6,914 nt of DNA from JAAFHS01 sp031396505 (GTDB lineage Bacteria > Pseudomonadota > Alphaproteobacteria > Rhodobacterales > Rhodobacteraceae): the NCBI GenBank assembly GCA_031396505.1, contig JANNKX010000402.1:1-6914 (forward strand), read 5' to 3'. Positions 1-5,523 of the stretch are shown piece by piece; the stretch's first letter is position 1, and the number at the start of each line of letters is the position of its first letter. Below the pieces are notes generated by a model, which saw only the letters and a list, made by a program, of their open reading frames with translations, was not told the origin of the DNA and did no database searches. The position numbers and the translations under genes are program-made.

Positions 1-356
1 TCGCAGGTTTCGGTTTCCGCAAGGGCGCATCCCTTGCCGCCCTGCAAGACGCGCTGGCCCGTGCGGGTGGTGCGGCAGGGCTGACGGCGCTGGCAACGGT
101 CGATCACAAGGCCCCGGCCCTGCAATCACTTGCTGACCTGCTCCATCTCCCTATCCGCGCCATTCCCGCCGCAGTGCTGCCAAATCAACTTACCCTTACC
201 CAATCTGCCCGCGTGTCAGCCCTTTATGGCGCCGGCTCCGTTGCCGAGGCGGCAGCCCTTGCCGCCGCTGGCCCCGGCGCGCGTTTGATAAGCGCCCGCG
301 CGCAATCAGGCGACGGCACCGCAACTGCCGCCATTGCCGAAAGGATCACCCAATGA
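1..356 (+). CDS. cobE: CobE / CbiG C-terminal domain protein (5' end missing)
   Basis: This is the 3' part of a gene that begins before the window. The reading frame starts at base 3, gives about 117 residues and stops with TGA at 354-356. The visible protein opens with AGFGFRKGAS, the glycine-rich signature near the start of CobE and of the CbiG C-terminal domain. An ATVDHKAPAL segment and an ARVSALYGAGSVAEAAAL segment, both typical of the family, follow. CobE is a small cytosolic protein of the aerobic cobalamin pathway. It is thought to help the ring-contraction stage and to bind corrin intermediates, but its exact reaction is not settled. Since the family is usually about 120-150 residues, probably only a short N-terminal piece is missing. 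The stop overlaps the cobM start (ATGA, 353-356), so the two genes are probably translationally coupled. A full CbiG fused upstream cannot be excluded from this window, but the cobM/cobB context favours stand-alone CobE. Confidence 0.87.
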   Translation, partial: AGFGFRKGASLAALQDALARAGGAAGLTALATVDHKAPALQSLADLLHLPIRAIPAAVLPNQLTLTQSARVSALYGAGSVAEAAALAAAGPGARLISARAQSGDGTATAAIAERITQ

Positions 357-1138
357 CCGTGCATTTTATCGGCGCAGGCCCCGGTGCGCCTGACCTTCTG
401 ACGCTGCGGGGCCGCGATCTGATCGCCGCCTGCCCGGTCTGCCTTTACGCAGGCTCCCTCATTCCAAAGGCCATCCTTGCCCACTGCCCCCCCGGTGCAA
501 GAATCGTCAACACCGCCCCCCTCAGCCTTGATCAGATCATCGCCGAAATCACCGCCGCCCACAGCGCCGGCCACGATATCGCCCGCCTGCATTCCGGCGA
601 TCTGTCGGTCTGGTCGGCGATGGGCGAACAGTTGCGCCGCCTGCGTGATGCAGGCATCCCCTATGACGTGACACCCGGCGTTCCATCTTTTGCCGCAGCC
701 GCCGCCGCCTTGGGCGCCGAACTGACGCTGCCCGGTCTGGCACAATCCCTTGTCCTGACCCGGACCGAAGGCCGTGCCACGCCGATGCCCGCGCGTGAAA
801 CGCTGGCGGCATTCGGGGCAACAGGGGCCACGCTGGCGCTGCACCTGTCCATCCACCTGACCGACAAGATCGTCACGGACCTTGCCCCCCACTACGGGCT
901 GGATTGCCCTGTCGCCGTTGTCTGGCGTGCAAGCTGGCCCGATCAGCGTATCATTCGCGCTACCCTTGGCACCCTTGTCACCGCCATCCCGGCCGAGGTT
1001 GACCGCACCGCGCTGATCCTGATCGGTCCGGCGCTGGCGGCGACGGGGTTTGCCGAAAGCAGGCTTTATGCTGGCGATTATGACCGCCGCTATCGCCCTG
1101 TGGGCACCGACCCGCGCTTTCCCGAAGGTGGCACATGA
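353..1138 (+). CDS. cobM: Precorrin-4 C(11)-methyltransferase
   Basis: The gene encodes 261 residues, normal for CobM. The enzyme transfers a methyl group from S-adenosylmethionine to C-11 of precorrin-4, giving precorrin-5, in the cytosol. The tetrapyrrole methylase fold is visible. The N-terminal glycine-rich loop GAGPGAPDLLT is at residues 7-17. The family-typical YAGSLIP is at 32-38. The SAM-binding RLHSGDLSVW is at 78-87 and PGVPSF at 108-113. TRTEGRATPMP, which marks CobM/CbiF, is at 136-146. The motifs at 32-38 and 136-146 separate it from the other methylases of the pathway (CobA, CobI, CobJ, CobF). The ATG at 353 overlaps the cobE stop, and its own TGA overlaps the cobB start. It therefore lies inside a chain of coupled genes and is probably expressed from a promoter before the window. 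The start is supported by the overlap and by the GAGPG loop lying seven residues in. Confidence 0.95.
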   Translation: MTVHFIGAGPGAPDLLTLRGRDLIAACPVCLYAGSLIPKAILAHCPPGARIVNTAPLSLDQIIAEITAAHSAGHDIARLHSGDLSVWSAMGEQLRRLRDAGIPYDVTPGVPSFAAAAAALGAELTLPGLAQSLVLTRTEGRATPMPARETLAAFGATGATLALHLSIHLTDKIVTDLAPHYGLDCPVAVVWRASWPDQRIIRATLGTLVTAIPAEVDRTALILIGPALAATGFAESRLYAGDYDRRYRPVGTDPRFPEGGT

Positions 1139-2472
1139 CACCCGGCCTGATGATATCCGCTCCGGCATCGGGCACGGGCAAAACGACCCTGATGCTCGGC
1201 CTGTTGCGCGCGTTCCGCGACCGGGGGCTGAACGTGCAGCCGTTCAAGAGCGGGCCTGACTACATTGATCCGGCTTTTCATACCGCCGCCTGCGGGCGTG
1301 CCAGTTTCAACCTCGATAGCTGGGCCATGCCGCCCGTGATGATTGCGCAGATCGCCGCGCAGGCTGTGGGGGCTGACCTTGCGCTGGCCGAGGGGTCGAT
1401 GGGGCTGTTTGACGGCGTTGCCGTCAAAGGCGCAACCGGCACCGGGGCCAGCGCCGATATTGCCACCCGCATGGGCTGGCCCGTGGTGGTGGTGATCGAT
1501 GTGTCTGGGCAGGCGCAGACGGCCGCCGCCGTGGCGCATGGCCTTGCCACCTTTCGGCGGGGGGTGCGCATAGCAGGCGTCGTGCTGAACCGGGTGGCCA
1601 GTGCGCGGCACGAAGCGCTGGTGCGCGACGGCATGGCAGAGGCGGGGATCACGGTGTTTGGCGCGCTGCCGAAACAGGCGGGTATTGCCGTGCCGGAACG
1701 CCATCTTGGCCTTGTGCAGGCGCAAGAGAACGCAGGGTTGGAGACGCTGATCATGCAAGCCGCAGCGCTGGTGACCGAACGGCTTGATCTTGATGCGCTG
1801 CTGCTTGCGGCACAGCCCCCCACCCCCATCCCCTCCCCACGGGGGGGAGGGGCGGCGCTTTACATGCCACCGCCCGGCCAGCGCATCGCCCTTGCGCGCG
1901 ATGCCGCGTTTTCCTTTATCTACCCGCACTTGTTGCACGCCTGGCGCGCCGCCGGGGCCGAGATCCTGCCATTTTCACCGCTGGCCGATCAGGCCCCCAA
2001 CGCCAGCGCCGATGTTTGCTGGCTGCCCGGTGGTTACCCCGAACTGCACGCAGGGGCGATTGCCGCGGCCAGCCATTTCCGCACCGGCCTGCGCGAATTT
2101 GCCGGTACCAAACCGGTTCACGGCGAGTGTGGCGGTTATATGGCCATGGGCGACGCGCTGATCGACAAGGACGGCACAGCGCATCAGATGGCCGGTGTGC
2201 TGGGCCTTGTCACATCCTATGCCAGCCGCAAGATGCACCTTGGCTACCGTGCCGCCACCCTTGCCGCCCCCATCCCCGGCCATGCTGCAGGCAGTGCCTT
2301 GCGTGGCCATGAATTTCACTATTCCACCATCACCCACCAACCCGACGCCCCCTTGGCATCCGTCACCGATGCAACGGGCGCTTTCGTGCCTGAAACCGGA
2401 TCATGGCGCGACCAGCCGGGCGGCGGGCGTTCCAGCGGCACCTATTTTCACCTGATCGCGACCGCGCCATGA
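1135..2472 (+). CDS. cobB: Hydrogenobyrinic acid a,c-diamide synthase (glutamine-hydrolysing)
   Basis: The gene encodes a 445-residue two-domain enzyme. It uses ATP and glutamine to amidate the a and c side chains of hydrogenobyrinic acid before cobalt insertion. The N-terminal dethiobiotin-synthetase-like ATPase domain starts almost at once with the P-loop APASGTGKTT (residues 9-18). It is followed by the QPFKSGPDYIDP segment typical of CobB/CbiA. The C-terminal class I-like (GATase_3) glutaminase domain starts near residue 250 with GQRIALARDAAFSF. It has the nucleophile Cys332 in GECGGYMAMG, and a HEFHYS motif at 392-397 that should hold the active-site histidine. The domains are joined by an unusual low-complexity linker, PPTPIPSPRGGG (residues 228-239), encoded by a palindromic repeat listed separately. 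The frame is intact through the repeat, so the gene is probably functional. With a CobF gene nearby, the substrate is more likely hydrogenobyrinic acid (CobB) than cobyrinic acid (CbiA). Both ends overlap neighbours by four bases. Confidence 0.94.
   Translation: MTPGLMISAPASGTGKTTLMLGLLRAFRDRGLNVQPFKSGPDYIDPAFHTAACGRASFNLDSWAMPPVMIAQIAAQAVGADLALAEGSMGLFDGVAVKGATGTGASADIATRMGWPVVVVIDVSGQAQTAAAVAHGLATFRRGVRIAGVVLNRVASARHEALVRDGMAEAGITVFGALPKQAGIAVPERHLGLVQAQENAGLETLIMQAAALVTERLDLDALLLAAQPPTPIPSPRGGGAALYMPPPGQRIALARDAAFSFIYPHLLHAWRAAGAEILPFSPLADQAPNASADVCWLPGGYPELHAGAIAAASHFRTGLREFAGTKPVHGECGGYMAMGDALIDKDGTAHQMAGVLGLVTSYASRKMHLGYRAATLAAPIPGHAAGSALRGHEFHYSTITHQPDAPLASVTDATGAFVPETGSWRDQPGGGRSSGTYFHLIATAP
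1814..1853 (+). repeat. REP-like C-rich/G-rich palindromic element inside cobB
   Basis: A run of C-tracts (CCCCCCACCCCC at 1815-1826) leads into a perfect 9-bp inverted repeat. CCCCTCCCC at 1830-1838 pairs with GGGGAGGGG at 1844-1852 around a 5-base loop. It is translated in frame as the Pro-rich then Gly-rich linker of CobB. The composition is unlike the surrounding coding DNA. A related, inverted copy lies at 6480-6514 and shares the 12-base CCCCCCACCCCC block. Elements with this layout are commonly scattered between genes in alphaproteobacterial genomes (general knowledge). That the element moved here as an insertion is an inference. Confidence 0.7.
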
Positions 2473-3194
2473 CCGGATTTGTCTCATTCGTCTCTGCCGG
2501 TCCCGGCGACCCCGATCTGCTGACGGTCCGGGCCGCGCGGGCCATCGCCACCGCCGATGCAATCCTGTTTGATGACCTGTCATCGGGCCCGATCCTTGCC
2601 CTTGCGCGCCCCGGTGCCGATCTTGTGGGGGTCGGCAAACGGGCAGGGCGCGCCTCGCCCAAACAGGATCACGTCAGCCGCCTGTTGGTGGATTATGCCC
2701 TGACCGGCGCGCAGGTCGTGCGTCTGAAATCCGGTGATGCCGGGATTTTCGGGCGGCTGGAGGAAGAGCTGACCGCGGTGCACGCCGCCGGTATCGCCTG
2801 CGAAATCATCCCCGGCGTCACGTCCGCCTCTGCTGCCGCCGCCGCCGCGGGCATCCCGCTGACCCGGCGCAACGCCGCACAGCGCGTGCAATTCATCACC
2901 GCCGCCGATACCTCCGGCAACCTGCCGCCGGGGTTGAACCTGCCCGCCCTTGCCGACCCGCATGCCACCACCGTTGTCTTCATGGGCAAACGCACCTTTT
3001 CCGCCCTTGCCGCCGCCCTGATCGCGCATGGCCTGCCGGGCGATACGCCCGCCCTGTTGGCCGAGGCCGTCAGCCAGCCTGAACAGACCCTGCACCGCAG
3101 CACGATCGCCGCCCTTGCCACCCTGCTCGCACAGGATCGCAGCCCCTTGCCCGGCCTCATCATCTTTGGCCCGCTTGCGGATGACCCCCCATGA
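2469..3194 (+). CDS. cobA: Uroporphyrinogen-III C-methyltransferase (SUMT)
   Basis: The gene encodes 241 residues, a usual size for a stand-alone SUMT without a CysG dehydrogenase domain. It makes precorrin-2 from uroporphyrinogen III by two SAM-dependent methylations at C-2 and C-7, committing the tetrapyrrole to cobalamin and sirohaem. Visible motifs are SAGPGDPDLLT (residues 9-19), VGKRAGRASPKQ (55-66), VRLKSGDAGIFGR (84-96), PGVTSA (115-120), IPLTRR (129-134) and FMGKR (171-175). All are in SUMT order. The motif at 84-96 departs from the common LKGGDPFVFGR form, so the protein belongs to a somewhat divergent branch. The frame is open upstream to 2403. The ATG at 2469 is chosen because it puts the GPGDPD loop at the normal distance from the N-terminus and forms an ATGA overlap with the cobB stop. 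Product may feed back on SUMT activity, as known for some family members; this cannot be judged here. Confidence 0.93.
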   Translation: MTGFVSFVSAGPGDPDLLTVRAARAIATADAILFDDLSSGPILALARPGADLVGVGKRAGRASPKQDHVSRLLVDYALTGAQVVRLKSGDAGIFGRLEEELTAVHAAGIACEIIPGVTSASAAAAAAGIPLTRRNAAQRVQFITAADTSGNLPPGLNLPALADPHATTVVFMGKRTFSALAAALIAHGLPGDTPALLAEAVSQPEQTLHRSTIAALATLLAQDRSPLPGLIIFGPLADDPP

Positions 3195-3508
3195 ACATCA
3201 CCCTCTGCAACGCGTGCGATCTTGGCCAAGGCGGCTTTGCCGATACCCTGCGCACCGCCCTTGCCACTGCCGAAATTCCCGCCAACATTGCCACCACTGA
3301 CTGCATGTCCGGCTGTACCCGCGCCTCGACCTGCGCCTTCCGCGCAACCGGAAAAACCGCATACCTGTTTGGCGATCTGACAGCCGCCGATCTGCCCGAT
3401 CTTGTCACCTTTGCCCGCCACTATGCCGCCTCTGCCGATGGCAATCTGCCCGATGCGCGCGTTCTTGGCCCTCTGCGCCACAAGGCCATTGCCCGCATTC
3501 CGGGCTGA
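3191..3508 (+). CDS. DUF1636-like cysteine-containing putative metal-binding protein
   Basis: This is a 105-residue soluble protein with no signal peptide or membrane segment. It matches the DUF1636 family by its N-terminal ITLCNACDLG and by a second cysteine cluster, CMSGCTRASTC. The cysteines are C6, C9, C38, C42 and C48, spaced Cx2C and Cx3Cx5C. This pattern fits a bound metal or [2Fe-2S] cluster and resembles thioredoxin-like ferredoxins (inference). Family members are annotated as predicted metal-binding proteins and often sit in cobalamin gene clusters, but no reaction is established to my knowledge. The start overlaps the cobA stop as ATGA, so it is made with the pathway enzymes. Possible roles are an electron donor to a redox step, a cobalt carrier, or a cluster protein for another enzyme; none is proven. 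It is the last gene of the first block, and no clear terminator with a T-run follows. Confidence 0.78.
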   Translation: MNITLCNACDLGQGGFADTLRTALATAEIPANIATTDCMSGCTRASTCAFRATGKTAYLFGDLTAADLPDLVTFARHYAASADGNLPDARVLGPLRHKAIARIPG

Positions 3509-3545
3509 TCCGTCGCAATCGGACCGGACAGGACGCAAATGCGCC

Positions 3546-3574
3546 TTGACCCGTACCGCTGCAAAGTGGCAACT
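3546..3574 (+). promoter_or_regulatory. Possible promoter for the riboswitch-cbtBA transcript
   Basis: TTGACC at 3546-3551 matches the -35 consensus well. A weak -10-like GCAACT lies 17 bases further on, at 3569-3574. A start 6-7 bases after that would fall at about 3581, exactly where the riboswitch P1 stem begins. This agreement is the main support. The -10 match is poor and read-through from the upstream operon is also possible. Confidence 0.35.
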
Positions 3575-3580
3575 GGGGCG

Positions 3581-3774
3581 GCATGGTGTCCGATCAGACG
3601 CAAAGCGTTCGGACTGAAACGGGAATGGGGAAAGGCGGACCGATCACGGCGCCCAAAACCCCAACCGCCCCCGCGACTGTATGCGGCGAGCGGCTTTCCA
3701 TATGCCACTGGTGCCTTCGGGCACCGGGAAGGCGGAAAGCAGCGTTGACCCGCGAGTCAGGAGACCGGCCATGC
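3581..3774 (+). promoter_or_regulatory. Adenosylcobalamin riboswitch
   Basis: This leader holds the conserved cobalamin aptamer blocks in order. A gggaatgggg segment is at 3621-3630 and CCCGCGACTGT at 3669-3679. The B12 box GCCACTG is at 3704-3710, directly followed by a GTGCC-TTCG-GGCAC tetraloop hairpin (3711-3724). Then come CGGGAAGGC (3725-3733) and GTCAGGAGACC (3756-3766). The closing P1 stem is visible as GCATGG (3581-3586) with CCATGC (3769-3774), and an inner stem as GTCCGA (3588-3593) with TCGGAC (3609-3614). It lies 45 bases before cbtB. The ligand would be coenzyme B12, and binding should reduce expression of the cobalt transporter genes downstream. No U-rich terminator follows, so control is more likely at translation initiation (inference). 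Confidence 0.95.
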
Positions 3775-3790
3775 AAAGGCGAAACAACCG

Positions 3791-3806
3791 CCGTCGGGTG
3801 TGACGG
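3791..3806 (+). promoter_or_regulatory. Hairpin next to the cbtB ribosome binding site
   Basis: CCGTC (3791-3795) and GACGG (3802-3806) form a 5-bp stem around GGGTGT. It lies between the riboswitch aptamer and the AGGAG ribosome binding site (3809-3813) of cbtB. It may be part of the expression platform. The stem does not itself cover the binding site, and no matching anti-Shine-Dalgarno strand was recognised, so the mechanism stays open. Confidence 0.35.
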
Positions 3807-3819
3807 ACAGGAGCATATG

Positions 3820-3999
3820 ATGAACACGACGAACACGACAACGATCCAGACCGCCGAAAAATCCACCGCCCTGATGTCCGTGCTGTTCATGGTCATCCTC
3901 GGCGGCGTGATCCTGTTTGCCGCAGGCCATGCCCAATCGGCCACCTTGCATGACACCGCCCATGACGTGCGGCACGCCACCGGCTTTCCCTGCCACTGA
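3820..3999 (+). CDS. cbtB: CbtB, small subunit of predicted cobalt transporter
   Basis: This is a 59-residue membrane protein with a Thr/Asn-rich cytoplasmic head and one hydrophobic helix (about residues 18-35, ALMSVLFMVILGGVILFAAG). A short tail is rich in possible metal ligands: H37, H44, H48, H52, C58 and H59. It ends in HDVRHATGFPCH, the conserved CbtB signature. CbtB works with CbtA in predicted cobalt uptake, and the pair is a known target of B12 riboswitches. Two adjacent in-frame ATGs occur at 3817 and 3820. The second is preferred because AGGAG (3809-3813) is then 6 bases upstream, against only 3 for the first. The frame is open further upstream, but that stretch is the riboswitch and is not coding. 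The cbtA start follows 4 bases after the stop. The final Cys-His pair may take part in metal handling (inference). Confidence 0.92.
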   Translation: MNTTNTTTIQTAEKSTALMSVLFMVILGGVILFAAGHAQSATLHDTAHDVRHATGFPCH

Positions 4000-4003
4000 C
4001 CCG

Positions 4004-4729
4004 ATGATCCGACCGATGTTGACCAGCGCGTTTTACGCTGGTGTTGTGGCAGGCCTGCTTGCGGCCCTGCTGCATTTCGCATTCGTGCAGAAGTATATCC
4101 TTCTGGGCGAAACCTATGAAACCGGGGCCGCCGTGCATTTCGCAGGCTCCGCCCCCGCTGCAGAACCGGTCGCCGCCCACGACCACAGCACGCATGACCA
4201 CGGCGATGCGCCATCGGCTTTCACCCGCAACGCATGGACGGTGGTGTTCTCCGGCCTCATCTATGTCGCCTATGCCCTGGTCCTTGTTGCGGGATTTGGT
4301 CTGGCCCGCATTTATGGCCACACCATCGCCGCACACGAAGGCCTTTTGTGGGGCATCGCCGGGTTTGCGTCGTTCCAGCTTGCCCCCGCCATGGGCCTTG
4401 CCCCCGAACTGCCCGGTACCATCGCCGCCGATCTGGGCGCGCGGCAGGTCTGGTGGTGGGGCACCGTTGCGGCCACGGGCACCGCCCTTGCGCTGCTTGC
4501 CTACGGGCGCAGCGCAGGGGCCGCCCTGTGTGCTATGCTGCTGCTCGCAGCCCCCCATGTCATCGGCGCGCCCGTGCCCGACGGGTTCAGCGGCACAGCC
4601 CCGCCCGAGCTTGCAGCCGCCTTCGCCGCCCGTGTTCTGGGCGTGGGCCTTGCCGTTTGGGCCACATTGGGCTGGGTCGCGGGATTTGTCTGGTCCAAGG
4701 ACGCTGACAACGCCGTCTTAATCCGGTAA
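4004..4729 (+). CDS. cbtA: CbtA, predicted cobalt transporter membrane subunit
   Basis: The gene encodes a 241-residue polytopic membrane protein. Hydrophobic segments lie at roughly residues 7-26, 78-100, 107-126, 145-163, 167-182 and 206-228, giving about five or six helices. The start resembles the family, with a short basic head, then SAFYAGVVAGLLAALLHFAF, then the ILLGETYE stretch. After helix 1 comes an exposed loop with HDHSTHDHGD (residues 59-68), four histidines and three aspartates in ten residues, well suited to bind Co2+ or another divalent metal. CbtA and CbtB together are the proposed cobalt permease that supplies metal to the cobaltochelatase. The function rests on B12-riboswitch association and genomics more than on biochemistry. 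The ATG at 4004 is chosen over the ATG at 4016 and over the open frame reaching back to 3917, which would overlap cbtB. There is no strong ribosome binding site, so translation is probably coupled to cbtB. Confidence 0.9.
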   Translation: MIRPMLTSAFYAGVVAGLLAALLHFAFVQKYILLGETYETGAAVHFAGSAPAAEPVAAHDHSTHDHGDAPSAFTRNAWTVVFSGLIYVAYALVLVAGFGLARIYGHTIAAHEGLLWGIAGFASFQLAPAMGLAPELPGTIAADLGARQVWWWGTVAATGTALALLAYGRSAGAALCAMLLLAAPHVIGAPVPDGFSGTAPPELAAAFAARVLGVGLAVWATLGWVAGFVWSKDADNAVLIR

Positions 4730-4734
4730 CGAAC

Positions 4735-4760
4735 GTGCGGCCCACCCGTTTGGGCCGCAC
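4735..4760 (+). terminator. Strong hairpin between cbtA and cobF (possible terminator or attenuator)
   Basis: A perfect 10-bp inverted repeat, GTGCGGCCCA (4735-4744) and TGGGCCGCAC (4751-4760), closes a 6-base loop. It begins 5 bases after the cbtA stop. Its position fits a transcription end for the riboswitch-cbtBA unit. It lacks a T-run after the stem, and cobF starts only 16 bases later. Partial termination, mRNA stabilisation or processing is therefore as likely as full termination. Confidence 0.5.
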
Positions 4761-4776
4761 CCAATGAAAGACCACC

Positions 4777-5523
4777 ATGACCACTCTTTCCCTGATCGGC
4801 ATCGGCACCGGCAATCCCGATCACCTGACCCTTCAGGCCATCCGCGCAATCAACGCTGCCGATCTGATCCTGATCCCGCGCAAGGGCGATGCCAAGGCCG
4901 ACCTTGCCGATCTGCGGCGTGAAATCCTTGCCGATGTCCTGACCACCCCTGCCCGTGTCGTCGAATTCGACCTGCCCACCCGCGCTGATCAGGCCGACTA
5001 CCTTGCCGCCGTCAATGACTGGCACGACGCCATCGCCGCCGCATGGATGGCCGCAATCACCGCAAACCTGCCCCATGGCGGTACGGTCGCCCTGCTCGTC
5101 TGGGGTGATCCGTCCTTGTATGACAGCACCCTGCGCATCGCCGCCCGCCTTGCCGACATAACAGTGCAAGTCATTCCCGGCATCACCAGCCTGTCCGTGC
5201 TGACCGCGGCCCACGCCATCCCGCTCAATACCCTCGCCGCCCCCGTGACCATCACCACCGCGCGGCAGTTGCGTGACCGTGGCTGGCCCGATGGGGCCAC
5301 CACGCTTGCCGTCATGCTGGATGCCGGGGGCGCGTTCAGCGTGCTTGATCCCACCGATCTGCATATCTGGTGGGGCGCCTATGTCGGCATGCCGCAACAG
5401 GCCCTGATTGCCGGGCCGCTGGCACAGGTTGCCCCGCAGATCATCACAACCCGCGCCGCCTTGCGGGCCCAACATGGCTGGATCATGGACATCTATCTGC
5501 TGCGCCGTGGCACCGATGCTTGA
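4777..5523 (+). CDS. cobF: Precorrin-6A synthase (deacetylating)
   Basis: The gene encodes 248 residues, the normal CobF length. In the aerobic pathway CobF methylates C-1 of precorrin-5 using SAM and releases the two-carbon fragment as acetate, giving precorrin-6A. The tetrapyrrole-methylase loop IGIGTGNPDHLT is at residues 7-18. ILIPRKGDAKADLADLRREI at 31-50 is the hallmark of CobF and is absent from CobA, CobI, CobJ and CobM. VWGDPSLYDST (108-118) and IPGITSLS (133-140) form the SAM site. No anaerobic-pathway counterpart of CobF exists in this form, so this gene marks the oxygen-dependent route. The start at 4777 follows a weakly purine-rich GAAAG. Expression may depend on read-through past the upstream hairpin or on its own weak promoter. 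The stop lies inside the next gene, overlapping it by 8 bases. Confidence 0.95.
   Translation: MTTLSLIGIGTGNPDHLTLQAIRAINAADLILIPRKGDAKADLADLRREILADVLTTPARVVEFDLPTRADQADYLAAVNDWHDAIAAAWMAAITANLPHGGTVALLVWGDPSLYDSTLRIAARLADITVQVIPGITSLSVLTAAHAIPLNTLAAPVTITTARQLRDRGWPDGATTLAVMLDAGGAFSVLDPTDLHIWWGAYVGMPQQALIAGPLAQVAPQIITTRAALRAQHGWIMDIYLLRRGTDA

Noticed and set aside
224..1168. Long open frame on the minus strand opposite cobE/cobM
   Set aside because: It is antisense to well-supported genes, has a Gly/Arg/Gln-rich composition with no motifs, and is expected from the strong third-position GC bias. The same applies to the other long minus-strand frames at 1090-1938, 2693-3538, 4501-5475 and 5483-6424.
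2403..2468. Longer start for CobA
   Set aside because: It lies within cobB and would push the SAM-binding GPGDPD loop too far from the N-terminus. The ATGA overlap at 2469 is the operon pattern.
3491..3540. Terminator after the DUF1636 gene
   Set aside because: Only short stems (GCCCG/CGGGC over the stop codon, CGCA/TGCG near 3534) with no T-run are seen. This is too weak to call.
3583..3819. N-terminal extension of CbtB through the leader
   Set aside because: This stretch is the conserved B12 riboswitch. CbtB proteins are about 60 residues, and a proper ribosome binding site lies just before 3817/3820.
3917..4003. Longer CbtA start
   Set aside because: It would overlap much of cbtB and add a Pro-rich head with no similarity to the family. 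The ATG at 4004 gives the usual short head before helix 1.
5408..5515. Longer start for the APH-fold kinase
   Set aside because: It would overlap cobF by over 100 bases and adds an Arg/Pro-rich sequence without kinase features. The ATG at 5516 gives a normal-length protein.
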